Shown piece by piece: positions 1 to 8,653 of a DNA stretch of 64,000 nucleotides; positions within the stretch are counted from its first letter, which is position 1, and each line of letters starts with the position of its first letter. The translations under genes were made by a program, and so were the position numbers. Source of the DNA: Bryobacterales bacterium (GTDB lineage Bacteria > Acidobacteriota > Terriglobia > Bryobacterales > Bryobacteraceae); contig JADJWL010000014.1 of NCBI GenBank assembly GCA_016716385.1, positions 28,501 through 92,500 on the forward strand, in the 5' to 3' direction. The notes under the pieces are model-generated. The model was not told the DNA's origin, made no database searches, and saw nothing but the letters and a program-made list of their open reading frames with translations.

Positions 1-2388
1 CAGCAGCAGCGCCAGGTTGTGGCGAGCCGCCAGGAATGACGGGCTCTTCTCGAGCGCCTGCTTATAGAGCGTCTCTGCTTCCCGCTCCTTGCCCGTGGAC
101 GCCTTGAGCGAACCCAGCGCATTGTACGGCTCCGGCTTTTCCGGACCCAGCGCGATCGCCCGCCGATAGGAGCGCTCGGCGTCGCGGCGGCGGTTCAGCC
201 GCTGGTAAATCAGCCCGAGGTTGTACGGCAGGTAGCCGTAGGTGGGCCGGAGGCGGATCGCTTCCTGGTAAGAGCGGATGGCGTTCTGGTAGTCGCCGAC
301 CTCGGTGTAGGCCAGCGCGAGGTTGTGCAGCGGGTACGCCCAGTGCGGCGCAAGCCGGACGGCGTCGCGGAACGCCGGGATGGCCTGCGTGAAATCCGCC
401 TGTTCGAGGTAGGCGATGCCGAGCGCGTTGTAGCCCTGAGCGCCATTCGGGTCGATGCGGATCGCCTCTTCGAGCAGGTCCTGGGCTTCGGCGAAACGCT
501 TATCGAAGAGAAGCGTGCGCCCGCTGCAGAAGGACTCGCGCGCGTTCAGGAACAGCGACTCCGGTGTGAGCTGCCGGGCGGCCTCGTACCACTTCGTGCC
601 CTGGTTGAAATCGTCGCGCGTCTGCGGGATCTCGTCCCCTGTGAGGTAGCGCAGGATCACCTGCTGGCCGCGGTCTTCAAGGGCAACCCGCAGACGGTTC
701 TGCTGCGCGTGGAAGCCGACGCGGTCGAGGCGGCTCTCGAGGTCCCGGAGGGCGGCGAACGCCGAGTCCGGCTCGTCGGGGAGGAGGCGCCCGGCGTCCA
801 GGGCCTCGTCGAAACGCCGCAGCGCCGCACCGAGTTCCGAGGCCAGTGCCCCCTGCTGCACCTGCGCGGCGAGGAGCGCCGGCTCGTCGGTTCCGCTGAT
901 GTAAATGTACGGGAAGCGGAGGCGCGTCAGCTCGATTCCGGGCTTGCTGATGTCGGAGAACGGAATCACGTTGTCCATCGCGCCGAACTCGCGCGGATGC
1001 TGCTTGTCGTTGGTGGCCTTGGCGACCTCGCGCTGGACGTAGTTGATGATTTCGTTCGCATCCACGATGTTGTCGCCGTTGGCATCAGCTTCGCCGTTGA
1101 GAGCCTTCAGGAGAAAGTAGCTGAACGCGCCGTGGCCGCCGCCGAACTCCGGTCCTTCGTAAGACAACTCGCGCGGGCGGCTCGCCATCAGTCCTAGCAT
1201 TTGCCCCTCAATGTCGCCCATCTGTTCGACCACGCGGTTGACGGTGGTGTTGCGGATGGTGCCGATATTGCCGGCGCGGCAGACATCGACGAACAGAGCC
1301 ACACGGCCGACCTTGGAAAGCTCCTCCTCGACAAGGTTCTGGATCTCTTCCATCGGCAGGGCCGTGCCGCTCAGATCCTGCGGGTCGCTGTCATAGGTGA
1401 GAACGTAGGCGCCCTTGCTGCCGGGCGTTTCGACCGTCCCGTGACCGGCCATCAGGATGACGACCGTATCGTTCTTGCCCGCGCGGCCTTTCAGGAAGGT
1501 CTGGAACGCATTGCGGAGCGCGGCGGTGGTTGCGGCCTCGTCGGTGAGGCGGATCAGGTTCTCGGCTTTCACTTCACCGCCGCGGGGACTGCGGAGGTGC
1601 TTCTCGAACACTGTGGCGTCGTTGTTGGCGAACTGCAGCCATTGCTCCTGCGGCAGCTTCTGATACTTCGAAACCCCGACGAGCAGGGCGAAGGTCTGGC
1701 CGCCGGTGGGCGCCTGGGCAGCGGCACGCGCGGCGGCGTCGGCCACGGCTTCGCCGAGTTCAAACAGCTTGCCCTTCACCCAAACGGCGTCGGGGAACTG
1801 CTCGCCGATCTGTTTATAGGCGAGCAGGGCATCGGCCCTAAGTTCGAACTGCTCGAAAACGGCGGCGCGCGCGACAAGAGCTGCCTGATCTTTCGGGTCG
1901 GCCTTCAACTGTTCCTCGATCGGCGCGAGCGCCGCACGGACCTCGGCGGGCAACTGATCGGCCGGCGTGCCCTTGGCCTCGGGCTCGTCGCCGAGACCGC
2001 GCGTCATGCTGACGCCGTAGTGCTGCTGGCTGGCGGTCGCGACGCGGACCACCTTCGGCAGAAAGCAGGAGGCGACAGGTTTGGCGCCGGCCAACTGGCC
2101 GCTTTTCACCTTGATCTGGGTCGCTTCGAGAAGCGCCTCGCCCGACGGCGCCAGGCTCTGGGACGATTTACCGGGGCAGAACAAAAATGACGCAGCAGCG
2201 GCTTCGGTCCTGAGCGTGTCGCCGGCGAACAGGACGTCGCCCGCCTTGGCCGCCAGTGGCGTTTCGACACCTGCCCGCAGCAGTTTCGCTCCTCCGGGCT
2301 GGAGCATCAGACCGACCGGTTCTTCGCGCTTCGGCTGCGCGCCGAGCGAGACCACGAAGCACAACGCCAGTGCTGGAATCCCTCGCAT
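1..2388 (-). CDS. FecR-like / caspase-like (peptidase C14) / TPR protein, C-terminus beyond window edge
   Basis: Read on the minus strand from ATG at 2388; 796 codons are visible and the frame is still open at the edge. A short signal peptide (MRGIPALALCFVVSLGAQ) suggests export. Residues about 25-85 resemble a FecR-type beta domain (GDVLFAGDTLRTE). The caspase-like domain begins near FALLVGVSKYQK and has both expected catalytic residues: His316 in LMAGHGT and Cys370 in FVDVCRAGN. Residues 435-446 (DANGDNIVDANE) match an EF-hand/dockerin calcium loop. Several TPR units follow from about residue 610 (YNALGIAYLEQADF, YPLHNLALAYTEVGD). The start codon overlaps the cyclase stop (TGATG), implying translational coupling. 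The domain identity is well supported; substrate and role are unknown. Confidence 0.88.
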   Translation of the reverse strand, partial: MRGIPALALCFVVSLGAQPKREEPVGLMLQPGGAKLLRAGVETPLAAKAGDVLFAGDTLRTEAAAASFLFCPGKSSQSLAPSGEALLEATQIKVKSGQLAGAKPVASCFLPKVVRVATASQQHYGVSMTRGLGDEPEAKGTPADQLPAEVRAALAPIEEQLKADPKDQAALVARAAVFEQFELRADALLAYKQIGEQFPDAVWVKGKLFELGEAVADAAARAAAQAPTGGQTFALLVGVSKYQKLPQEQWLQFANNDATVFEKHLRSPRGGEVKAENLIRLTDEAATTAALRNAFQTFLKGRAGKNDTVVILMAGHGTVETPGSKGAYVLTYDSDPQDLSGTALPMEEIQNLVEEELSKVGRVALFVDVCRAGNIGTIRNTTVNRVVEQMGDIEGQMLGLMASRPRELSYEGPEFGGGHGAFSYFLLKALNGEADANGDNIVDANEIINYVQREVAKATNDKQHPREFGAMDNVIPFSDISKPGIELTRLRFPYIYISGTDEPALLAAQVQQGALASELGAALRRFDEALDAGRLLPDEPDSAFAALRDLESRLDRVGFHAQQNRLRVALEDRGQQVILRYLTGDEIPQTRDDFNQGTKWYEAARQLTPESLFLNARESFCSGRTLLFDKRFAEAQDLLEEAIRIDPNGAQGYNALGIAYLEQADFTQAIPAFRDAVRLAPHWAYPLHNLALAYTEVGDYQNAIRSYQEAIRLRPTYGYLPYNLGLIYQRLNRRRDAERSYRRAIALGPEKPEPYNALGSLKASTGKEREAETLYKQALEKSPSFLAARHNLALLL

Positions 2389-4265
2389 CATTGCTTCTCC
2401 GAGGCCGCCTGGCCGACGGGAGCCGGGGTGCGCAACGCCACTGGGGTGTAGATATTCAGGGGCAGTGTCTTCCCGCGCACCGGAACGGAACCAAGGTGCT
2501 CCAGGTCCACCGCGTCACCCAGCCGGTCCTTCGTCGCCTCGCTCAGCAGCATGCTTGTCTTGGTTTCCTTGTTCATGCTTTCGAGGCGCGACGCCAGGTT
2601 GACCGTATCTCCGAGTACCGTGTACTCCATCTTGTCCTTCGATCCCACGTTACCAACAATCGCCGGCCCGGTATGGATTCCGACACCGGTCCGGAACGGC
2701 GCCGGAGTCTCCCGAACCATGCGCAGCCCACATTCGAAGGCACGCTGCGGATGATCGCCGGGCTCGGTGCCGTCGATGTCGGAGAAGATCGCCAGAATCC
2801 CGTCGCCGAGAAATTTGTTGACGTGACCTTTCTCCGCGACAATGCAATCCACCATACGGCTCAGGTAGTCGTTTAGCAATTCCACGACCACGGAGGGATC
2901 CTTCGACTCGCAGAATGACGTGAAGCCGCGGATGTCACTGAAAAGAATGGTTACATCCATCCGCTGGCCCGTCAGGGCAATGGTTTCGGTCTCAGCCAGG
3001 GACCGGGCCAGTTCCTTGCCCACAAAGACGGCAATCGCCTTCTGAAAGAAGTCGCGCTTCTTCTCGGCTGTCAAGAACCTGTACACTGCGGTGGCGATCA
3101 CAGCCACGAGACAGCCGAGCAGAAGCTCCGAGGTCGAGACGAGGATTCCGTAGCGGAACAGGACGTGGGTGAGACCAGCGGTCAGGAAGATACCGGCCAG
3201 GAGTATCCACGCGGCGGCCTTGAAACTCAGCAGTGTCACGATCGCAACGGTAAAGGAGGCAACCGCGGTCAGGCCCAGGAGCCGCACGGCCAGCGGCCAG
3301 GGGACGAGAAACTCCTGCCGGAGGAGCGTACGCACTGTGCTGGCGTGAATCTCGACTCCGGCCGTGTTGACGTACTTGTTTTCCCCGCCCGTGGTGAAGA
3401 AGGTGTAGAAGGGCGTCGCGTGCCGGTCATCGATGTAGTCCGGGCCCATTAGAATGGCCTTGTCCTTTACCCACGCCTCCAACTGGTCCTGCCGGCCGGC
3501 GCGGGCGGCTTCCAGGAAGTCGGCCAGAGAGACGCGCGCAAATGTGTTCGGGCCGCCGGCGAAGTTAATCGAAATGCGGCGGTCGGTGTCGGTGGGGATA
3601 GCGCGTCCACGCCACATCAGTCTGCCGTTTTCCCACTGCGCTTCTTCGCCGGCGAACTTCTCGGCGACGCGCATGGCGAGGCTGCGGGTGGAGTCGCCCG
3701 CCTCATCCGGGGCGTCGAGCAGTTCCTGGCTGCGGACGAAGTCGTCTTCGTCCACCGTCAGGTTCACGAAGCCGAACTGGCCCAGCGCGGCGGCGGCGAG
3801 GTTCACCGGGACGACCCACTCCTCCTGCTTCTGCATCATCGACGGCACAAATCCGCAGATCACCGGCATCTGGCCGGACGTCGAGATGACGGCTTCGGCC
3901 ATCAACTGGTCGTGATCCGGCTCGTACTGTGCCACCGGGACGGCGAAGGTGACGTCGAGGCCCATCACCTTCGCCCCGGCTCCGGCCGCGGCGTGGATGG
4001 CTTCGGCGTAATAGGGGTGCCAGAACGCGAGCAGTTCCGGGAACGTGAACAGAGCCTTTTCGTCGATCGTGATGAGGACGATCTCTTCAGACGGCAGCGC
4101 CCCGCGCACCAGGAAGTGCGCGTCCCGCGCCTTCAGGTGCAGGAGCTGGAAGAAACGCATCTGCCCTGCGAGCAGAGTGAGGGTCACGGCACCCACCACG
4201 AGGGTGGCCAGAATGATCCCCCGCCGCCGGCGGCGCGTGTCCCGAGGCTGCTTCGTTTCAGTCAT
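2388..4265 (-). CDS. CHASE2 sensor class III adenylate/guanylate cyclase
   Basis: This 625-residue inner-membrane protein should make a cyclic nucleotide in response to an extracytoplasmic cue. A first membrane helix (about 16-34) precedes a CHASE2 domain (about 35-320, with LKARDAHFLVRG and GLDVTF). Three more hydrophobic helices lie at about 335-410, and a cytoplasmic class III cyclase domain at about 430-600. The cyclase has both metal-binding aspartates (LFSDIRGF and FLGDGILAIFSD), the transition-state region LGDTVNLASRLE and GVGIHTGPAIVGNVG. This suggests an active enzyme; ATP is the likelier substrate but this cannot be proven by eye. It overlaps ligA upstream by 8 bases and the caspase-like gene downstream by 1 base. 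Confidence 0.92.
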   Translation of the reverse strand: MTETKQPRDTRRRRRGIILATLVVGAVTLTLLAGQMRFFQLLHLKARDAHFLVRGALPSEEIVLITIDEKALFTFPELLAFWHPYYAEAIHAAAGAGAKVMGLDVTFAVPVAQYEPDHDQLMAEAVISTSGQMPVICGFVPSMMQKQEEWVVPVNLAAAALGQFGFVNLTVDEDDFVRSQELLDAPDEAGDSTRSLAMRVAEKFAGEEAQWENGRLMWRGRAIPTDTDRRISINFAGGPNTFARVSLADFLEAARAGRQDQLEAWVKDKAILMGPDYIDDRHATPFYTFFTTGGENKYVNTAGVEIHASTVRTLLRQEFLVPWPLAVRLLGLTAVASFTVAIVTLLSFKAAAWILLAGIFLTAGLTHVLFRYGILVSTSELLLGCLVAVIATAVYRFLTAEKKRDFFQKAIAVFVGKELARSLAETETIALTGQRMDVTILFSDIRGFTSFCESKDPSVVVELLNDYLSRMVDCIVAEKGHVNKFLGDGILAIFSDIDGTEPGDHPQRAFECGLRMVRETPAPFRTGVGIHTGPAIVGNVGSKDKMEYTVLGDTVNLASRLESMNKETKTSMLLSEATKDRLGDAVDLEHLGSVPVRGKTLPLNIYTPVALRTPAPVGQAASEKQ

Positions 4266-6243
4266 TCAAGAGGGCCGTCAGACCGGCCTCGTCGAGGATG
4301 GGAACGCCCAGATCCTGAGCTTTGGCGAGTTTCGAGCCCGCCTCCTCACCGGCCACCACGTAGTGCGTTTTTCCGCTCACCGATCCGCTCACCTTGCCGC
4401 CCGCCGCCTCGATCCTGGCCTTCGCTTCCTCCCGCGTCAGGGTAGGCAGCGTTCCTGTCAAAACGAAGGTCTTGCCCGCCAGGCGGCCGGTTGTCCTCTC
4501 CTTTATCGGATGATCGAAGCGTAAACCTTTGCCCCTGAGACGCTCGACAAGCTCCAAATTGCGCGGTTCGTCGAAAAATTCCCGGATGGAAGCGGACACC
4601 TTCGGCCCGACCTCTTCCGCCTGGCACAGGGTCTCGGGATCCGCCTCGCGGATCCTGTCGAGGGAGCCGAACGTCTGGGCGAGCAGTTGCGCGGTGCGTT
4701 CGCCGACAAAGCGGATCCCCAAGCCCCCGATCACCCGCGGCAGGGGATTGGCGCGGGACTTGTCGATATTTCGCACCAGGTTGTCGGCCGACTTCTGCCC
4801 CATGCGTTCCAAGCCGGCCAGCTGGCCGGCCGTCAGGTCGTACAGGTCGGCGACGCTGCGGACCAGACCACGGTCGACCAATTGATCCACCACGGCTTCG
4901 CCGAGGCCGTCGATCGCCATCACCGGGCGCGACGCGAAGTGCAGAACCGATTCCTTCAGCCGCGCGGGACAGTTCGTATTCACGCAGCGCGACGCGGCTT
5001 CGCTCTCTTCGCGCACGATGTGCCCGCCGCACACCGGACACTCCGCGGGCATCCGGAAGGGCCGCCTGTCCGCGCCCTGCGCGGTCACGCGCACGACCTT
5101 CGGGATCACGTCGCCCGAACGCTCGATGAGCACGCCGTCGCCGATCTCGACGCCGAGGCGGCGGATTTCGTCCTCGTTGTGCAGCGTGGCGCGGGAGACC
5201 GTCACTCCGCTCACCGCCACCGGCCGCAGATGCGCCACGGGGGTGAGCGCTCCTGTGCGGCCGACCTGGACCTCGATCGCCTCGACGACCGTTTCCGCCT
5301 GGCGCGCGGCGTACTTGAAGGCGATTGCCCAGCGCGGCGCCTTGGCCGTCCAGCCGAAGCGGTTCTGCTGCGGGATCGAGTCGACCTTGACGACCACGCC
5401 GTCGATCTCGTAGGGCAACTCCTCCCGCCGCCGCTCCCATTCGGCGAGGAACTCGCGCAATTCAGCGGCATTCCCACAGAGCCGGCGGTGGGGGTTTACC
5501 TTGAAGCCCAGGCGCGAGAGTTCATTGAGGCTCTCCCAATGGCTTTGCATGACCGGGACGCCATCCCGCAGCAGGAGGTAGGCGTGGAAGTCGAGGCCGC
5601 GGGCCGCCGTGACCTTGGGGTCGAGCGCGCGCAGTCCGCCCGCCGCCGCGTTCCTGGGGTTGGCGAACGCGGCCAGACCCGCCGCCATCCGGCCGGCGTT
5701 GAGCTTCTCGAACGACCGCCGCGTCATGATCGCTTCGCCGCGCACTTCGAACGCGTCCCACTCGCCGGCGACGCGTAGCGGCAAGGAGCGGATCGTCCGG
5801 GCGTTGGTGGTGACGTCCTCGCCGACCTGGCCATCCCCGCGGGTCACCGCTTGCACGAAGAGCCCATCCCGGTAGTGCGCCGCCATCGACAGGCCGTCCA
5901 GCTTCAACTCCGCCACGTACTGTACGGGGTCACCGGCCGCCAGCGCGGCCACACGGCTGAGGAACTCATTCAGTTCGCCCTCGTTCAGTGCGTTGTCGAG
6001 GCTGAGCATGGGCGAAGAGTGCGCCACCTTGACGAACCCGTCGCGCGGAGCGCCGCCGACGCGCTGGGTGGGCGAGTCGGGCGTGAGCAGGTCCGGGTGC
6101 TCGGCTTCGAGCGCCTGGAGCCTGCGCATCAGGGCGTCGTACTCGGCGTCGGTGATCTGGGGCTGGTCGAGGACGTAGTAGAGGTGCTCGTGCCGCCTCA
6201 GGGTTTGCCGCAGCTCGTCGATCTCGGTCTGCACCGGCGCCAT
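4258..6243 (-). CDS. ligA: NAD-dependent DNA ligase LigA
   Basis: The 661-residue enzyme seals nicks during replication and repair using NAD+. All domains are present in order: Ia domain with the HEHLYYVLD motif; adenylation domain with catalytic Lys114 in AELKLDGLSM; OB fold; four-cysteine zinc finger (CPVCGGH and CVNTNCP); helix-hairpin-helix region (GLGIRFVGERTAQLL); and a C-terminal BRCT domain beginning LAGKTFVLTGTLP. The length is normal for the family. It is the first gene of the minus-strand unit with the cyclase and the caspase-like gene. A perfect TATAAT lies 8 bases upstream of the ATG on this strand, so the mRNA may be leaderless. Confidence 0.98.
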   Translation of the reverse strand: MAPVQTEIDELRQTLRRHEHLYYVLDQPQITDAEYDALMRRLQALEAEHPDLLTPDSPTQRVGGAPRDGFVKVAHSSPMLSLDNALNEGELNEFLSRVAALAAGDPVQYVAELKLDGLSMAAHYRDGLFVQAVTRGDGQVGEDVTTNARTIRSLPLRVAGEWDAFEVRGEAIMTRRSFEKLNAGRMAAGLAAFANPRNAAAGGLRALDPKVTAARGLDFHAYLLLRDGVPVMQSHWESLNELSRLGFKVNPHRRLCGNAAELREFLAEWERRREELPYEIDGVVVKVDSIPQQNRFGWTAKAPRWAIAFKYAARQAETVVEAIEVQVGRTGALTPVAHLRPVAVSGVTVSRATLHNEDEIRRLGVEIGDGVLIERSGDVIPKVVRVTAQGADRRPFRMPAECPVCGGHIVREESEAASRCVNTNCPARLKESVLHFASRPVMAIDGLGEAVVDQLVDRGLVRSVADLYDLTAGQLAGLERMGQKSADNLVRNIDKSRANPLPRVIGGLGIRFVGERTAQLLAQTFGSLDRIREADPETLCQAEEVGPKVSASIREFFDEPRNLELVERLRGKGLRFDHPIKERTTGRLAGKTFVLTGTLPTLTREEAKARIEAAGGKVSGSVSGKTHYVVAGEEAGSKLAKAQDLGVPILDEAGLTALLND

Positions 6244-6251
6244 CGTTCCCC

Positions 6252-6259
6252 ATTATAAT
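6252..6259. promoter_or_regulatory. Palindromic ATTATAAT giving a -10 box on both strands
   Basis: The octamer ATTATAAT contains a perfect TATAAT on each strand: minus 6257-6252 towards ligA (ATG at 6243) and plus 6254-6259 towards the lipid kinase. No good -35 hexamer is visible for either direction. The very short distance to ligA would give a leaderless or near-leaderless transcript. Confidence 0.5.
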
Positions 6260-6319
6260 GAGGGGGTTCACAACACCGAAGAAAAGAGTCCGCCGATCTC
6301 CATCCAGCAACAGGCATCC

Positions 6320-7216
6320 CTGATCTACAATCCCGCGGCGGGACGGTTCAAGCGGGGGTTGCAGCCTGTGGAGCGCGCCCTCGACGTGTTGCGCGCCGAA
6401 GGGTTCACGGTGGAGGCCCGGTCGACCAACGGACCGGGGTCTGCGGGTGAAGTCGCGCGGGCTGCGGCCGAAAGCGGCGCGTCGCTGGTGATCGCCTATG
6501 GCGGGGACGGCACGATCAACGAAACCGCCGCTGGCCTTACCGGCACCGGCGTCCCCCTCGCCATTCTTCCGGGCGGGACGGCGAACGTGCTGGCCAACGA
6601 ACTGCGTCTGCCCGGCTCCGCAGAGCAGGTGGCCCGGGAATTGTCCGCCTACCGCCCGGTCCGCATTGCCGCCGGGCAGTTGTGCGTGGAACAGACGGCG
6701 CCGCGCCTCTTCCTGCTGATGGCCGGAGCGGGCCTGGACGCGCATATCGTGGAACACCTGCCGCTTGAGTTCAAGCGCCGGTGGGGGAAGTTCGGCTACT
6801 GGATCGGAGGCTTCCGCCAGTTGGGACGGACGTTCGAAGAGTTCGACGTCACCGTTGCGGGACGGACCTTCCGCGCGTCGTTCGCTCTGTTCAGCCGGGT
6901 CCGGAATTATGGCGGAGACCTGGAGATCGCGCGTCACGTCACCCTGCTCGACGACGATTTCGAAATTCTGCTGTTCAGCGGCAGCAGTTCCTTGCGGTAC
7001 CTGCGGTACTTTGGAGCGGTCCTGTTGAACCGGCTGGAATCGACCCCCGGCGTCACGGTACTGCGGGCGCGGGAAGCGGAGATCGCCCCGGCTACGGGCG
7101 TGTTTCTGCAGGTGGACGGCGAAGCGGCGGGGCGCGTCCCGGCGCGGATTCGCATTATTCCGGACGCGTTGACGATGCTGATTCCGCCCGGATACCTGAA
7201 CCGGCGAACTGCCTAG
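6320..7216 (+). CDS. Diacylglycerol kinase family lipid kinase (YegS/DgkB-like)
   Basis: The protein phosphorylates a lipid alcohol such as diacylglycerol or sphingosine. The family nucleotide-binding motifs are present: IYNPAAGR at the extreme N-terminus, YGGDGTINETAAGL, and LPGGTANVLANEL, followed by the C-terminal beta-sandwich domain ending near DALTMLIPPGY. A TTG at 6359 is the first ordinary start codon in frame, but it would remove the conserved NPAAG strand. The frame is open back to 6182 with no ATG, GTG or TTG. CTG at 6320, giving M-IYNPAAGR and about 298 residues, is my best guess. Function is secure at family level; the start is not. Confidence 0.85.
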   Translation: MIYNPAAGRFKRGLQPVERALDVLRAEGFTVEARSTNGPGSAGEVARAAAESGASLVIAYGGDGTINETAAGLTGTGVPLAILPGGTANVLANELRLPGSAEQVARELSAYRPVRIAAGQLCVEQTAPRLFLLMAGAGLDAHIVEHLPLEFKRRWGKFGYWIGGFRQLGRTFEEFDVTVAGRTFRASFALFSRVRNYGGDLEIARHVTLLDDDFEILLFSGSSSLRYLRYFGAVLLNRLESTPGVTVLRAREAEIAPATGVFLQVDGEAAGRVPARIRIIPDALTMLIPPGYLNRRTA

Positions 7217-8376
7217 CTGTTCCAGACCTTGACGAAGTTTTTCCCGGGCAACTGCCGGACCTGCCCGCTCATTTCCATCTCGAAGAGCGCTGCCAGGATC
7301 TCCGAGGGCGACCGGTGATCCCCCTTCTCCAGCAGATCGTCAAGACTCGTGTTCGCATCCACACGAAGCTGGCCCAGGATCCAACGATTCAATTCCGAGC
7401 CTGGATTTTCGAGCGGAAGCGCCGTCTGCTCGGGCTCCGCGCGCAGCCCGCGGGCTGTGAAGACGCGGCGCCGGGCCTCGCTCGGCAAGCCTTCGATCAC
7501 GTCGTTCCAGTCCTGCACCAGGTGCGCGCCCTGCTTCAGCAGCAGGTTCGGTCCCCAGCTCTGCGGGGAAGTGATGTTGCCGGGAATCGCGAATACCTCC
7601 CTGCCCTGCTCGAGCGCCAACCTCGCCGTAATCGTGGAGCCGCTGTACTGCGCCCCTTCAACGACCAGGGTTCCGGCGCTCATCCCGCTGATGATGCGGT
7701 TGCGGATGGGAAAGTTCTGGGGAAAGGCGGTGGAACCCATTGGAAACTCACTCAGGATGAGGCCGCGCGCGGCGATATCGTCGGCCAAGCGGCGGTTTTC
7801 CGACGGGTAGATGACATCGGCGCCGCAGCCAAAGACGGCGATCGTGTTCCCCTCGACACTGAGCGCGCCACGGTGAGCCGCCGTATCGACGCCGCGCGCC
7901 ATCCCGCTGGCAATGGTCAGGCTGGCCAGCGCGAGGTCGGCGGCCATTTTTTCGGCGACCGCCAGCCCGTAGCGGGTGGGACGCCGCGTGCCGACGATGC
8001 CGATCATCGGCGACTGAAGAAGTTCGACGCGTCCTCGCGCGAACAGAACGACGGGGGGATCGTAGATTTCCCGCAACAGCTCCGGGTAGCTGGGATGACT
8101 GATCGGGATCAACGTTGCCTGGGCGGCGCGCAGGCGTTCCTGCTGCGTGATTGCTTCGTCATAGGAACAGCCGCTGGCGATCGATTGCGCGACGGCGCCG
8201 GGAATCCCCAGCCCTTCGAGTTCCGAGCGGGAGGCCTGGAAGATCGCCCGGGGCGTTCGCAAACGCTGGACCAGACGGCCGGCATTCCGGGTCCCCAGTC
8301 CCGGCACGAGGCGCAGGGCGAGCCAGTCGGCTTCCTCTTCCCGGGTCAGAGCGAACGGAGCAGGTGCGGTCATCAC
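7213..8376 (-). CDS. dprA: DNA-processing protein DprA (Smf)
   Basis: DprA binds incoming single-stranded DNA and loads RecA during natural transformation. The 387-residue protein has an N-terminal helix-hairpin-helix-like segment (LVPGLGTRNAGRLV). The extended Rossmann fold follows, with the classical signatures IGIVGTRRPTRYG, IASGMARGVDTAAH, VFGCGADVIYP and NRIISGMSAGTLVVEGA, then GSTITARLALEQGREVFAIPG. A C-terminal winged-helix (DprA_WH-like) region ends near QVRQLPGKNFVKVW. The start is GTG at 8376, directly followed by ATG at 8373. Its stop codon lies inside a CTAG shared with the stop of the convergent lipid kinase. Confidence 0.96.
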   Translation of the reverse strand: MMTAPAPFALTREEEADWLALRLVPGLGTRNAGRLVQRLRTPRAIFQASRSELEGLGIPGAVAQSIASGCSYDEAITQQERLRAAQATLIPISHPSYPELLREIYDPPVVLFARGRVELLQSPMIGIVGTRRPTRYGLAVAEKMAADLALASLTIASGMARGVDTAAHRGALSVEGNTIAVFGCGADVIYPSENRRLADDIAARGLILSEFPMGSTAFPQNFPIRNRIISGMSAGTLVVEGAQYSGSTITARLALEQGREVFAIPGNITSPQSWGPNLLLKQGAHLVQDWNDVIEGLPSEARRRVFTARGLRAEPEQTALPLENPGSELNRWILGQLRVDANTSLDDLLEKGDHRSPSEILAALFEMEMSGQVRQLPGKNFVKVWNS

Positions 8377-8436
8377 CGGTAATAGTGCGGTGCGCGGGAA
8401 CTTTGTCTCACCCCTGAAGCAAGAAAATTTGGAGGG

Positions 8437-8580
8437 CTACGCCTGTGGCTGAAATCTCCGCAGGATCGCCGCCCGGTGACGGCGCTCCCTCCGGCGCTGG
8501 AAGAGCCGCATGAGGACGAGGGCTGCCAATGTGCCGAGGCTGGCGTCGGCTAGCAGCGGAATGAACTGTTCTCCGGACAT
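8437..8580 (-). CDS. Possible 47-residue membrane peptide, unknown function
   Basis: A short frame starts with ATG at 8580 and ends with TAG at 8437. It has a hydrophobic stretch (LADASLGTLAALVLMRLF) followed by a strongly basic tail (QRRRERRHRAAILRRFQ), the layout of a single-pass small membrane protein. It lies in the only roughly 300-base gap in this part of the window. Upstream lie a hairpin ending four bases before the ATG and a pair of direct repeats, one copy resembling a sigma-54 promoter. There is no clear Shine-Dalgarno sequence. No family is recognised and it may not be translated. Confidence 0.35.
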   Translation of the reverse strand: MSGEQFIPLLADASLGTLAALVLMRLFQRRRERRHRAAILRRFQPQA

Positions 8581-8583
8581 GCC

Positions 8584-8625
8584 CCAGGGAGGGCATGTGC
8601 AGTGCCAGAGAACCTCCCTGCTTTT
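8584..8625. terminator. Hairpin with T-tract between the small ORF and its upstream repeats
   Basis: CAGGGAGG (8584-8591, with flanking bases) pairs with CCTCCCTG (8612-8619), and CTTTTTC follows on the plus strand, the form of an intrinsic terminator for plus-strand transcription. No plus-strand gene ends nearby, however. On the minus strand the same hairpin sits directly in front of the small ORF start and could control its translation. Confidence 0.4.
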
Positions 8626-8653
8626 TCAATCAGATATGCGATGCGCCATGCAT

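Noticed and set aside
325..2190. Two long plus-strand frames of 290 and 329 residues
   Set aside because: They lie antisense to the caspase-like gene, are arginine- and glycine-rich, and show no domain. The minus frame has clear catalytic motifs.
6781..8382. 533-residue plus-strand frame across the lipid kinase end and dprA
   Set aside because: High-GC shadow of dprA; both overlapped genes have clear family motifs in other frames.
8408..8629. 73-residue minus-strand frame with many His and Pro
   Set aside because: No structure or ribosome-binding site; the shorter 47-residue frame in the same gap is more protein-like.
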